Source of the DNA: Priapulus caudatus
Lineage: Eukaryota; Priapulida; Priapulimorpha; Priapulimorphida; Priapulidae
Assembly (NCBI RefSeq): GCF_000485595.1
Contig: NW_014577395.1
Location: 36,761-72,490 of the forward strand
Direction: 5' to 3'
DNA: 35,730 nt
Shown here: positions 22,920-34,653 of the stretch, piece by piece
Layout: every line of letters begins with the position of its first letter
How positions within the stretch are numbered: position 1 is the stretch's first letter
Notes under the pieces: model-generated
Databases searched by the model: none
What the model was told of the DNA's origin: nothing
What the model saw: only the letters and a program-made list of their open reading frames with translations
Translations under genes and position numbers: made by a program

Positions 22920-25900
22920 ACCCCAAACATCCGCCTCCTGGCGGAGCCACTGAGCTGGATGGTTATACATGCATTGACTGAAAGCCCTTGAACATATAAT
23001 ATTCACCTTCCGAAACTCCAACTAGAAACATATGTCCTACAGCATGAACCCGGCTGTAGATACCACACTAACATTATTTGCATTGTTTTATTTGTACACC
23101 GACACAGAAGCGCTCGGGGTATGCAGCGGCCACCCGTTTTCAGGTGGGCCCCCATGTCTGTGCTGAGATTGCGACCCGCGCTCACAGGGCAACCGTAAGA
23201 AAAGTAAATTTTCAAAGAAATCACCGAGCCCAAACACTCACCGATATAGTCGCGCAGTTAGAGCTAAAAAAAACCTATATATGTGTTCACAAAAATCGCG
23301 GCGTAAATAGGAGATATGCATGCCAGAGGCTAGGCTAAGTACTGCGTGCTGGCGTACTTAAGCCGTGCGACGGCGTATGCAGTATAAGTACAGTGTGGCT
23401 GCATATGCGTACGGTACTGATATTCGACCGTCGATCGAGCCTCGAAGCACAGGATCAGGCCCCGAAGTCCGCAACGCGTAAAATTGGTGCAAATACGACG
23501 CTGCGCGCTGTCATTGTCCTGTTTGCTATAGAGTAAGGCTAAGAGGGACTACAAATTGGATTTGCTATCACGATCAACTACCCTCTCTCCTATCAATCCT
23601 CTCTCCAGTGGGCAGATGAAAATGTGGATATACCAGCTGCTCTTTCCTCTTTCCCCTTCCTCCCCGTGTTCCCCGTCCCCTCCCCGTTTCCCTTCCTTCC
23701 GCTACTACCACATCTCACGCATCACTACAAGACATCACGACCTACATTAGACATATCCTACCACAAATTCTGAGACCCCCAAACAAGGGAGGCGAGAGAG
23801 AGGAGACGAGAGCACAACCCCGGCCACCTACACCCGGGCAGCGCCCCGTACCCCCCCCGCTGCCATGCAATTACCGCAACAAAAGAAATAGGTTTGTTCG
23901 AACAAGTAGCATGCTAAGATTTACAATCTAATTTACGTAAACAGACACAACAGTAGGCCACCCAATTCCAAAACGAGCCCTGTGTTCTTAATCAGCACAG
24001 AGTGCTGAACCAATACATCCGATAGTTATACCTTCCATAAAAGATAGTGATACTAAATAGAGCAACTTTCATCTGTCTCATCCTTAAGTATCTATCTCAC
24101 TGAATCTAATTTACTCATTGAAAACTAAGATGGGGCAAGGTATAGGTGATTTCAGGAATATAGTGATGGTGAAATAAGATATAATGGTTTTTAAAAAAGG
24201 GATTTTTAATCAATTACGAGCAAACATGTATAGACAATACAAGTACATTTTCAAGCTCAGGCAACACAATCCCGACTAAAAACAAGAGGGCAACCGCCAC
24301 AGGCGTAGAGCGCACATCCAGCTAGATCATGAGTAAGCTAACACGGGCAAACGAACTTTGAATATAAGCGAGCCATAGAGTACGGTCGGTCGGTTCGGCG
24401 AGTTAGGGCGGTTCGCCGATTCACCATCTAACAAAACAGCAAAAATAAATTCCGATTGTCATCTGAACTACTCCATGGGTTCCATCCAACCACAGTTTTC
24501 AAGGGATTCACCAGCACACTGATCACTACCACACTTGTCTCACACAGAAGTTTAGAATGTGTAGCGACAGATTGATTAGGAAAAAAATCACCAATGGTTA
24601 TGCCGGGTGATGTGCAATGATGAATGGCAGAGCTAGAGTCGATCCATCCAGATAAAATCAAATGTTTAACCCGCCCGGACGATGAGTGCGGCTGGCCGTG
24701 CGATAATTCTATGCGTCGAGTCTTCATGTCTCCAGGTCCCCCTAGTTCCCCTCGCGCAGGGTTACACTCCGCCGGCCTCCCTCCGCGCTAGTCCTCGAGC
24801 CCCGCCCGCCGCTCGCCAACACTCCGCTCGTCACGAGCAGACCTACCTTCCGCTTCTCGGCCCCTAATCGCCCGCTCCGCCCCGCTCTCTCGGCCCCTCG
24901 ATCTCCACGCCTATTTATGTCCCAAGCGCCAGTCCGTCCAGCTACTATAGATCGCCTCAAAATTCACGAACCAGACGCTATGTGCTCATTAGGGCTAAGG
25001 ACTCGTAAAGGCCTAGGACACTACGCCTAGGAACACTCAAACTTGCGGCGATTTTCTACGCTGAGAGCCTGCATCTTGTTCAATCGACATAAATACGGTG
25101 GAACCTGGGGTCCTTTCGCTCTCGCTGGGAAAATGTCTGAAGAATCCCGAAGGTCTACACCGAGCTCAGCGTAAAATTCGCTAACGCAATCCCCCATGTT
25201 GAATATTTCCGCACGGTTCCATCGCTTGCGTACAGCCCGCATCGCGCTTGCATGCGGCTTTGCCTACCAGCGTCGCCGTCTACAATCCCATTGATATTCC
25301 CACCTCGGTGCGTTCCGCGGGAACTGCGATTGTTTTTAAAGTGGCACATGCCGCATATCGAGGTCGCTTATTGGCCGAACAACGAAAGCTAGGAAAGCCG
25401 TAGAGTGGGTTCGAAGACCGGACAGTGTTCCAGCTGTACGAGGCAACTCGTAGGCGGCGTTTCTAAAATCGTAAAGCGAACATATACCGCCGGCAACGTT
25501 ACTGAGAAGTCTGCTAGTTCGTGGGAACCTATGGTATATGCCCCCCATACAAACCGCGTAAGTGCCTCTGTAAACGGCCCAAGTCACTCCATCTGGTCTG
25601 AACTACCCAACTGATAAAAACCAATAACCACCCAATTATCAGCCCTCTGTTGGACTCAATCAGCCATATGGCAGTCCGGCAGATCCTCTACTTACCGTGT
25701 AAGATTGTCGTCCACCGCTGTCCCCTTGGTCTGTTCAGTGGGTTGTTTCTATCCCCTGGGCACTTGGGCTGTTGCATAGCTCAAGAATTCCGATGTAGTG
25801 TTCGACCTCCCACAAGACGGTTGGTCCATCCCCGAAATTAGACCAAGAGTCGCACGAGACTCGGGGGGTTACGCACGATCACGACACAGCAAAACGCAGC

Positions 25901-26030
25901 GCCGTTGTGCTGAAAAAAATAAATACATTTAAATAATTGGATTTCGCGCATTGTGTCTGAGCGCATGTGTTCACAGTCTGGTTCAATGATCAGAAATTAT
26001 GCCATTGTATCGGTTTGCCCGCCCTATATC
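22920..26030. other. No gene recognised
   Basis: Mixed sequence. It includes short G/C-tract hairpin fragments (about 22910-22960 and 23815-23870) and a C-rich stretch at 24780-24910. The minus-strand open frame at 24428-24727 has a faint SGWIDSSSAIHH resemblance to retrotransposon protease regions, but not enough to call. The segment at 25429-25495 is a diverged copy of one at 30752-30817. Confidence 0.4.
25429..25495 (+). repeat. Dispersed repeat, copy 1
   Basis: TCCAGCTGTACG, then CAACTCGTA, CGGCGTT, TCTAAAATCGT, GCGAA and CCGCCGG appear in the same order as at 30752-30817 with small insertions. Both are on the same strand. It is part of an unidentified repeat family. Confidence 0.65.
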
Positions 26031-26036
26031 TCCTAT

Positions 26037-26330
26037 ATGTTGACCCTGCAATGTTAATACTTTGAACTTTTTCTTGGAAATTGTGTTCTATATATAGTTA
26101 GGAGAGCTGATTTACGCTGGTTGCTACCTGTGCAACGATGAGCATTTCTTGGAATTCAGATGCCGCCACGTCGATCTTGGATTTTGGTCAATTACAATTT
26201 GTGATCTCGATGCCCTAGAGTTCATGCAAACCTCTTTTAGGGGTTTCGAGGCAGGGAGTCCCATTCTGGAGTTATTTTTAAATATGGGTCAATGGCAAGG
26301 TCAAAATGACGGTGAAGCGGTCGAAATAAA
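26037..26330. repeat. Left terminal inverted repeat of the transposon
   Basis: Pairs with 29505-29796. It ends inward with a GGTCAAGGTCA-like tract (CAAGGTCAAAATGACGG). The open frame through it (26149-26340) is not a gene. Confidence 0.85.
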
Positions 26331-26399
26331 GACACTTTAATGTAAATTCACTGTTCATTGAGATAGATATATAGGCTGACAACTAAGACTTGAACATTA

Positions 26400-29398
26400 C
26401 AAGACCAAATGGGATGAAACCACCCACACCAATGGTCATGGAGTTCACCGAGCATCCTGCCGGCATCATCGAGACAGGAAACATTGGTGTGATGGCATCA
26501 CGATCCCCGAGTCAAGAAACACGAGGTATTCTCTCAGGCAACTCATAGCCAATCAGGCTATACAGCGCAGCACTACACAGGACTTCCAAGCTGAATCCAC
26601 CTCTGATTCCAATGAAACTTGTCCGCAGAAGAGTCACAGCTTCAATCCGCCTGCAGTGAGTTCAGTCAGCAGCGAGACGCAGCCTGGCTGTCGCAAGTCC
26701 ATGAGAGTGACAGGCCTGTCGAGTGGCGCGGCTTCAATGCTCAGCAAAGACGACTAGTGGCGGCTCTCGCCATAAGCCCAAGACATGGTGGTTTTTGACC
26801 GATGATCGATTCACTCAGACACCGTTCTGACTCCCGCTCCGATCTCGAGGAGGACTCTCAAAACTTTCGGATGCAGTTACACCATACCTCTCTGTTGATC
26901 TCGCAACTATATCAGACTGCATGCCTAGTCCAATAGAAAGACCCTCAGCGCTGGACCAACTTAAACTTCACCGGCATGATGCACACTCTCATGAGTTTCC
27001 TGGGCTGTATAGGTCACTGATGAAGGCATCTGGCGTGGACGTTCTCATGAGCGCAGGTTTGGTGGCATGACCAGCATCATCACCGGGAAGACCTGAACAA
27101 AGGCTCTACGGGCATACCGTCTCATCATCGCCGTGTTGCTGCAGAGTTTCTACTCAAATGGTGCCAAGACATACCAAGAGCTGAGTGACTACCTGGAGAC
27201 AGCCAGAAAAACCCCAACTGGGAGGCTATGGGTGGACTGTCTCATCAAGCGACACTGCTGACGCTCATGTTCCTGCGTGGAGAGCGGAATGTGACTTCTC
27301 CTGCCAGCAGCACTGTCTCAAGGCAATGCTGCCGTATTCTTCGCAGCAGGTCACCACACATTATGCCGCTACATAGCTGGTATGTGCGACAATGATGGAG
27401 CACCTTCCAGCGTGCCCGGGAGGACCTACTGGCAGCGCACATGTCTGTCGCATTCTGATGCGGGACCGCAGTTCCAGCAATCAGTGGCGAACAGACATAT
27501 ATCAAGCGAGGGAGGGGCTGGAGGTATAGAAGGGCATATCGACAAGCGCCGAGCAAGTGGCTGTGTGGCGTCAACAGTTTCAGTGTGGTGCCCCACTCGA
27601 CATCGCCATGGAAGATATGTACAGTGGAAGCTGGGGATGAGGAGAAGCCACGTGGTCGAGTGGAATAGAGCAGGAGAGAACAAGCACAGAGGAAGGAGAG
27701 GAAGAAGAAGACTGGATGAGGTCGATTGGAGGAAGATCGGAGCAGAGCTGGAGAAGTACGCTCACCCCCTCAACGAGCAGCATCCAGGTCTCTATAACAT
27801 CTGCAATGCAAGTGGCGCGCCGACACAGTGAATGTCAGGATGCAGCTGACTATCGGAGTGAGCAAAGCAAGCAGTTTTCCGCTTCACTAAGTAGTGACTT
27901 CCACAAAACATAAAGAAAATGTCCAGATCAATGAGGCACTCAAAGAGGCAGTCACTGTCAAGGGAAGGCCATTTACGACTCGAGACACTGTTTAGTCGGC
28001 TGTTGGTCTTGAAGCAGCAGCGGGCGTGGATCTATCCAACATATTCCAGTTTGAAACTGAGTCCAGTCCCAACATCCCTGATTGATGATGTATGGATGTT
28101 TGAGAGGCAACAGGCCGGGCTCGTCAGTGTCTCGGTGTTTCTGTCAAGACTCACCTGCTCCAGACGCGGTGTTGGTTGACGCGTCAGCTGTGTACCACGT
28201 TGTGGCCAGTCGCTGAGGCAGCAGAGATCTGGCTGCAACGCTTTGTGCTCGACTGGCCCACTACCCCCTGGCTCAAAGAAAATAGTCCTGTCGGACAGGT
28301 ATGACAGAAGCTTCTAGCGCAAAGGAGCATGAGCAGATGAGAAGAGGAAGAGCCAAGGAAGTTGCGGCTAGCCCCCAAACACACCCCTTCCATGCCGACA
28401 AGCTATTCTTCACAAGCCACGAACAAGAGTCTGCTCAACAACATCCTATGCGGCTACTCTCTTGCTCCAAACACCGCTTGTCAACAAGCTGGACTGTGTC
28501 GTACCCATGCTGAGGCAGACATCACTCTCTGCAGCCTCCCATGCTGAAGGCGGCAGCAGAAGATGCCCAGACAATCCGCATCCTCAGTAGATGACACAGA
28601 CGTCTTCGTCCTCCTGTGTGACTGGACATCAAGGATGCGGTCTTGCCAAGATTCAAATGGAAAAGTGGAATGGTGATGTCCTGGATATCAACAAAACTGT
28701 GAGCGGTTAGGCCCAGAAAGTGCCAGCCACTTCTCGTTGTCCAGCGCTGTCAGCTGCGATACGGTGTCGTACCCCTTCGGAAAAGGAAAACAGTCAGCAC
28801 TCAAGCTCTCTGGACGATTGATATACCAGGTCTGGATCAAGTGCTTGGAGAGCTTGGCGCGACCGCATGCTCAACCAAAAGCGACAGCAGACAGCTTTTC
28901 TTCCCTCTCTACGGACAGAAAAGTTGTACGACAATGAATGATGCACCGTACTCGCTCTACCGCAGCCATAAGAAGCCGCCACAACTGAAGAAACTGCTAC
29001 CGACTGACGTCACCTGCAGCTGCATGTGGCTCCGAACTCACCTCAGATGCTACTGTGAAGGCAGCAAACCAACGTGACCCACCTGAAGTAGCTCTACATA
29101 TTACCACTTTGGTTGGAGTATCAAAGGCTCACCATCAACACCGACCATCTCAACAGCGCCAGTTGCTCCCCACGCCTCCTGGATGTAGTGAGCTGGCACT
29201 GCCAGCGCAGAGGGCAAGGCATGCAGCGGGGAACGTTGCGCTGCAACGTGTGCAGGCCTTTCATGCACAGACTATTGCAAGTGCGAGGGAGGAGTCGCCT
29301 GTTGTAGTCAATTCACGAAAAATCAGATGGACACCGAGGACAATGAAGAGGAGCTAGGTGTAGATGACGACAATGACAATGATGATGATGCGGATTGA
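26400..29398 (+). pseudogene. Transposase pseudogene with PIN/XPG-like motif and Cys-rich tail
   Basis: Many stops and frameshifts, but ordered fragments of one large protein family can be followed. These are FTGMMHTLMSFLGCIG (about 26970), KALRAYRLIIAVLLQSFYSN and YQELSDYLETARKTPTGRLW (27100-27240), and FFAAGHH (about 27340). Further on come EVDWRKIGAELEKYAHPLNE (27718-27780), LFSRLL with ELSPVPTSLIDD-type sequence (27990-28090), and HAEADITLCS (about 28510). The last are DDTDVFVLL (about 28590), CDTVSYPFGKGKQSALKL (about 28755), CTTMND, KKPPQLKKLLPTD, and a final CEGGVACCSQFTKNQM with an acidic tail to TGA at 29396-29398. DDTDVFVLL and the CDTVS segment look like the acidic motifs of a PIN/XPG-type nuclease fold. 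The N-terminal limit is uncertain. It is clearly inactive here. Confidence 0.8.
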
Positions 29399-29504
29399 GG
29401 AGTAATGAGGATGAGAGTCATAGAGGATTGTAACAACTACTGTTTTATGTGTACTGTTTAGCTGTTTGCTATTTTCTCGTTGAATTTACATGAAAGTGTG
29501 CTTA

Positions 29505-29796
29505 TTTGACCGTTGACCTTTGTTTTGACCTTGACCTTGATCACCAATATCTAAAAAATAACTCCCAGAAAGGACTCCTGCCCTCGAAAACCCCTAAAAA
29601 GAGGATTAGCATGACACTTACGGCATCGAGATCAACAAATTGTAAATTGACCAAAATCCAAGATCGACGCGCGGCGGCCATCTTGAATTCCAAGAAATGC
29701 TCAACGATGCCAGGTAGCAACCAAGCTAAATCAGCCTCCTAACTATATAGAACACATTTCATGAAAAAAGTCAAGGTATTAATGCAGGGTCAACAT
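29505..29796. repeat. Right terminal inverted repeat of the transposon
   Basis: Inverted copy of 26037-26330. The inner edge has TTGACCTTGACCTTGATCACC, the same hexamer tract seen in the tandem repeat at 31387. Confidence 0.85.
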
Positions 29797-30750
29797 TTTG
29801 GCAACATGACTACATACAGTCTGTAGAGTATCGCAATCTAGTTGCGAAGGAAAAGCAGCATTAAATGCTATAGCGCAACTACTGGAAATGACTGGTAATT
29901 TCACCCTGTAAATAATAGCTCAATAAATCGAATTATTTTCATTGTTATTGACGATTTCGTATGGCAGTGTGTGCATATAAGTAGACAACAGCCCTTAAAG
30001 GACAGTAGCCTCAGGATTTACTGCATACAACTGTACTATCTGTATAAACAAATCGTCTATATCCACACGTATTTGTTACCAGATACCTAATTTAATTGTT
30101 ATAATTAATTACACATCAACGCTACGAAATTTAACGGCGCCATGACACCCGCGACCGTGCTGCCACCCCGAAAAAGTGCCGTATTTGACAATTATTTTGC
30201 ACGTTACAGACCGAGGCTAATCACAAAAATGCATTAATTTTATACCTAAATGCTATTTAACGAACGATATTCATTTTAGGCAAATTATCCATATTATAAC
30301 TGAAACTATATGTTGTTTTAAGATATTACAATCCTTTTCCTTTAAATGAATAAATAAGAAACACCCTCGGTCTGTAGCCCTTGGCGCTGAAAGTGGTTTT
30401 GCGCAACTTATCAGAGCGTGCGCTTTGAGTGGCGCCACTCGTTGCAATCAAACTGTAGTCATTAGTTTTGAAAACATTAAAATAAAATATTTCTAATGGT
30501 TGATTGAACAGGAAACTTTTTATGTAGCGTAATTATAACCTAAATTAGCTGAAAATAACCCTAGACTTAGAGTAAACTCCCCTTTAATTACTTATATATT
30601 ATTTATAGATGGGCTATTGTAGAATTTTAAGCCAAATTTGATTTGAATTCTATGTACAACCTCCCGCCTAACACACACTGTTCTGACTATATTTATTTTC
30701 ACCCGTTACATGTACTTGTAACACGGCTAGCGTACAAAATCGCAGTGTGT
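29797..30750. other. No gene recognised
   Basis: AT-rich intergenic DNA without open frames of note. Confidence 0.45.
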
Positions 30751-30751
30751 G

Positions 30752-30817
30752 TCCAGCTGTACGCGCAACTCGTACGGCGTTCTAAAATCGTGAGCGAAAA
30801 ATGTACGCTGCCGGGCG
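30752..30817 (+). repeat. Dispersed repeat, copy 2
   Basis: Diverged copy of 25429-25495. Just upstream, TAGCGTACAAAATCGC (about 30728) also recurs at about 31362 as TAGCGTACAGAATCGC in direct orientation, on the other side of the MITE. Confidence 0.6.
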
Positions 30818-30938
30818 CGTGATGTATGATTTTTTTTCCTAGGTCAATCAAGAACATAGGGCTCTAGCGAGCGCTGCCATGGTTGATACAAATCACGTGC
30901 TCAAAACCCTGTTTATAGTGGCATTCACTGCATTGTGA

Positions 30939-30980
30939 CCCTAACCCTAACCCTAACCCTAACCCTAACCCAAACCCTAT
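30939..30980 (-). repeat. Interstitial telomeric repeat (CCCTAA)n
   Basis: Five perfect CCCTAA units followed by CCCAAA and CCCTAT. In the minus orientation it is the 3' tail of the adjacent SINE-like element. Confidence 0.95.
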
Positions 30981-31222
30981 TTTAAAAAAAATATAAAAAA
31001 TTTAATTTTAATTTTTAATTGTAAAAATTAATTGTTGTAATTAAAATGTTGTAAATAAATCATGTAAATATTTGCGTTAATGAAAAAATGTTAAACGGAT
31101 AAAGATAGAAAATACAGAAAACAGGAAAATAATTAGAAAACAGATGGCATGTCGATCCACCAACCTTTCATACTTGACGCCGCGCGGTACATCGCTAGGG
31201 TCTATTGGAGTCACATTGAAAG
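30939..31222 (-). mobile_element. tRNA-derived SINE-like element with telomeric 3' tail, copy A
   Basis: Read on the minus strand: a tRNA-like head with an A-box-like GTGACTCCAATAG (about 31213-31201), a D-arm-like TAGCGATG, and a B-box-like GGTGGATCGA (about 31160-31150). An AT-rich body of about 160 bases follows, then a tail of AATAGGGTTTGGG and (TTAGGG)5. Copy B at 35497-35730 matches from about the anticodon arm to the tail. The RNA polymerase III box assignment is by eye. Confidence 0.6.
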
Positions 31223-31386
31223 TAAGATTTGGACAGTGCTATGTATATTACGACACTGTGACGTCATTGAGCGACGAAACAAGCTCAACCAATAGCAGCG
31301 CTCACTACAGCCCTATGTTCTTGATTGACCTGGGGAAAAAAATCACGCCTACCGCGTAGCGTACAGAATCGCTAGTGTGTCCTAGG

Positions 31387-31885
31387 AATTGACCTAGCGC
31401 TACCAAACTTGGTATACTTACACATCTCTCGGAGAAGGTGAGCAGCGTACCAAAACCAGGTCACTGCGACCTTTATTTTACCTTTACCTTGATCTTAATC
31501 ATATTTCCCTTCCACTCTATAACTCGGCCCCTAATTGACCTAGCGCTACCAAACTTGGTATACTTACACATCTTGGGGAGAATGTATGTCGCGTACCAAA
31601 ACAAGGTCACTGCGGCTTTTATTTGACCTTGACCTTGACCTTGATCATATTTCCCTTCCACTCTATAACTCGGCCCCTAATTGACCTAGCGCGACCAAAC
31701 TTGGTATACTTACACATCTTGGGGAGAAGGTGTGTCGCGTACCGAAACCAGGTTACTGCAACCTTTATTTGACCTTGACCTTGACCTTGACCTTCATCAT
31801 ATTTTTCTTCTGCTCTATAACTCGGCCCCTAATTGACCTAGTGCGACCAAACTTCGTATACTTACACATCTTGGGGAGAACACGG
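31387..31885 (+). repeat. 146-bp tandem repeat, about 3.5 units
   Basis: Unit starts (AATTGACCTAGYGC) fall at 31387, 31533, 31679 and 31831, so the period is 146, 146 and 152. Each has AAACTTGGTATACTTACACATC, GTCGCGTACC, a TGACCTTGACCTT tract and CTATAACTCGGCCCCTAATT. The short open frames inside repeat with the unit and are not genes. Confidence 0.93.
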
Positions 31886-31899
31886 GGGATACATGTAGT

Positions 31900-32540
31900 T
31901 GGCGACAACTGACCTTTCTAGTTTTAATCTAGATCTAGAACTAACCTAATTAATGTTTAATTTTATATGGATGTAATGTTAATACTCAGCTTCATCTTGC
32001 TAGAATGTAGAAGCCGTCACGTGCGTTGACTGGGACGCCATTTATTATTGGTTTACAACCCGCCAATACAACGGATGGAGGTTCATTCGAGACTACAAGA
32101 AATTTGCAACTACATGGAATTTCTTTTAGAATGCTGAATGCTCGGGAATTGGAATCAGGTGGACGCCTGTATAAACAGAGTATCGGAGAGCTGTCTTTAA
32201 ATTTGCTTGAGAATATACTTTCTTACAAAAACATTTATTGTCATTTTACTCCCGTTCAGTAATAACCAGAAGGCGATGGATATGTTCAAACATATGAATA
32301 AAAAAGCTTTATTCGTCCATGAAGGGTGTAACTATACGACCACCGTGACAAGTTGTCCAACGCGAACTGGTAGGCGATACAAAAGCTTGACAAAAACATG
32401 TTTTTAACTTTGTTTCACTGTGACAGCATGACCGTTGAATCAAGTGTCAACCGCCTATATAATATAGCGGCTATTTTATTAATATTGTTTTGATTCAAAT
32501 GAAGTACAAAAAAGTATTTGCACGCCTATAATTTTCTAGT
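31900..32540. other. No gene recognised
   Basis: Intergenic. The open frames at 32026-32262 and 32207-32407 show no motif. I could not tie them to exons. Confidence 0.4.
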
Positions 32541-32560
32541 TTAGAAAACATGCTAAAAAG

Positions 32561-32566
32561 TTTATT
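32561..32566 (-). terminator. Polyadenylation signal AATAAA for the minus-strand gene
   Basis: AATAAA on the minus strand, 125 bases after the TGA stop at 32691-32693, a normal distance for a short 3' UTR. A second one lies at about 32474-32480. Confidence 0.5.
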
Positions 32567-32690
32567 GGCGAAACGTGTGGCGAAGCGTGTCAGCAAAACA
32601 ATGACGTACAATTTTATAGTTTGTCGCGTGTACAGTATAGGTGGTGGCCATCTATCGCATTCGCGTCGGTCAACGGATAAGGTCGGTGCT

Positions 32691-33141
32691 TCACACATTC
32701 GGGGGCGGGTATGGTGGGCATGGTGGGTCTACGGGCGGGTCTGGTGGACATGGTGGGTCCACGGGCGGGTCTGGTGGACATGGTGGGTCCACGGGCGGGT
32801 CTGGTGGGCATGGTGGCTCCACGGGCGTAGGCGGCTCAGGTTTAGGGTCAGGTTTAGGGTCTGGTTTAGGGTCAGGCTTAGGGTCTGGTGGGTCCACGGG
32901 CGGGTCTGGTGGGCATGGTGGCTCTACGGGCGTAGGCGGATCAGGTTTAGGATCTGGTGGGCAGGGTGGGTCAGGTTTAGGGCATGGTGGGCAGGGTGGC
33001 TCGACCGGTTTCGGGGGTTCCGGCTTGCACACGCACTCCGAATCGCTGCTGCTTCTGCTGCTGCTTTTGCTGCTTTTGCTGCCTTTGCTGCTTTTGCTGC
33101 TTTTGCTGCCTTTGCTGCCTTTGCTGCTTTTGCTGCTGCAG
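32691..33141 (-). CDS. Terminal exon: Ser-Lys repeats and Pro/Cys/Asp repeats
   Basis: Begins after the acceptor tttctttcttcttgcag and runs open for 150 codons to TGA. DNA units are 9-15 bases in the SSK part, 30 bases in the [10 protein letters not shown] part (about 32716-32825) and 12 bases in the PKPD part (about 32836-32890). On the opposite strand the same DNA reads as Gly/Ser/His or Leu runs, which I regard as shadows. Confidence 0.6.
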
Positions 33142-33699
33142 CTGCAAGAAGAAAGAAAAGACGGTAACAAATTCCGCCATTTTGCCAGGATATGCACGCA
33201 TCGCGTAGGCGTATCCAGAGGCGGGTTAAAAACCTCCGCAATTCCCCTCTGCGAGTGGATGCGGCTCATCATGGCGCTGAAATTGATCGTAGTTGTAATA
33301 AAGTACTTAAAATAGAAAATCAACTAAAGCTACCGGATTCAAACCACATATAGTCTGGAATTATATGTGAGTAATTAGTGCGGCCCGCACTCCTCCTGTT
33401 TAACAGACTGCTCCCGTTCAGATTTCCTTAGTTTACTAGACGCTGCACACCCACACATGACGATCGACACCAACGCGCATGCGTACACGCACAAACACGC
33501 GCGCACGCGTACTATAGGCGCATATACACATAGCACAACAGGAATGCGAAAGAGCATTGAGATAAAAACAACAACACCGTAAGCCACATCATGATAACCA
33601 ACTATAATATTTATTATGATATGATAATTAATATATATGATATAAATAGATATCGGTGTTGTGTCCAATCTGCAGACGTAGGCCTACGTGCAGTCACAT

Positions 33700-33760
<61 letters not shown>

Positions 33761-34619
33761 CTCGCACGCACGCACGCGTGCGTGCGTACGCACAAATACG
33801 CACGCACGCACGCGCACAAATACGCACGCACGCACGCGCACAAACACACACACGCATACACACGCACACGCGTATTAAGAATGAATTTCACCGTTGTACG
33901 CTCTCATTCTTAATACGCTCTTGATTGTAATATAGGTCGCCGACCGCCTGTATGCCAAAACTTTTTCGCACATGGGGATCCGGTAGGGGAATAATTTTTC
34001 TCAGTTGAAATACACTGATTCAATAACCTGCCCTTGTCTATAGTCGATTGCTTGACGGCGCCCATAAATGCGATTGTAAGAATCAATTCTATCTTGTACT
34101 GCTGAACATACCTTCCGCTGTCGCTGTCGCTGTCGCTGTCACTGCAACTGCTACCGCTGCCCTTGCCCTTGCCCTTCTTGTCGTGTTTTTTATGCTTCTT
34201 CTTGTCTTTCTTTTTGTCCTTTTTCTTATCGCATTTTTTGCTGTGGAAGGAAATGGTAGCAGTGGTCTTCTATGATATAGTGTTATTGTCACATTTAATT
34301 ATCAAAAAACATTGAAATTGTTATACGTGTTGTGTGCGTGCGTGTGTGTGCACAGGCACTTGGAACGTTTCAATAGTAAAATGATGGTAAATAAACACGA
34401 TAAACTCTTTATTCTTGTCGTTTGAGCACAGCGGCGTGCGTGCGGTGTACTCGTGTGTTGCAGGAAGTTACAGAAAGTTATCGGCAATAATAGGCGAAAG
34501 AGAATAGAGAAACTTTAAGCCTTTGGTAGTAAATAAAGTTCGTGTATATTAAACCATCATTTTACTATTGAAACGTTCCACGTGCCTGTGTGTGTGAGTA
34601 GTGCGCGCGTGCGCGTAGG

Positions 34620-34653
<34 letters not shown>

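Larger units (their letters stand above)
26037..29796 (+). mobile_element. Decayed DNA transposon (Academ-like), about 3.76 kb
   Basis: The terminal inverted repeats are about 26037-26330 and 29505-29796. The outer part reads ATGTTGACCCTGCA on the left and its complement on the right. The arms also share TATATAGTTAGGAG, GCTGATTTA, GGTTGCTACCTG, GAGCATTTCTTGGAATTC and TCGATCTTGGATTTTGGTCA, with about 85-90% agreement by eye. Between them lies a broken transposase gene. Superfamily placement comes from memory of a PIN/XPG-nuclease transposase family; the flanking duplication is not resolvable by eye. Confidence 0.85.
30828..31344. mobile_element. MITE with about 60-bp inverted ends, host of a nested SINE
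   Basis: Left arm 30828-30888 and right arm 31284-31344 are inverted copies sharing GGTCAATCAAGAACATAGGG and AGCGCTGC. The telomere-tailed SINE at 30939-31222 lies inside. The TTTTTTTCC/GGAAAAAAA ends resemble the element at 1085. Confidence 0.8.
33142..34111 (-). other. Intron 2 of the minus-strand gene
   Basis: A 970-base intron holding the CA microsatellite and the foldback terminus described separately. It starts with gtatgt and ends with a pyrimidine-rich cttgcag. Confidence 0.5.

Noticed and set aside
24428-24727. Possible retrotransposon protease fragment (minus strand)
   Set aside because: Only a loose resemblance around SGWIDSSSAIHH; no reverse transcriptase, integrase or LTR nearby.
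31144-31912. Small open frames in the tandem repeat
   Set aside because: They recur with the 146-bp unit and show no coding bias.
32550-33315. Plus-strand Gly/Ser/His-rich and Trp/Arg-rich open frames
   Set aside because: They overlap the minus-strand exon, lack paired splice support and read across its acceptor; the minus-strand frame has phase-matched exons and a poly-A signal.
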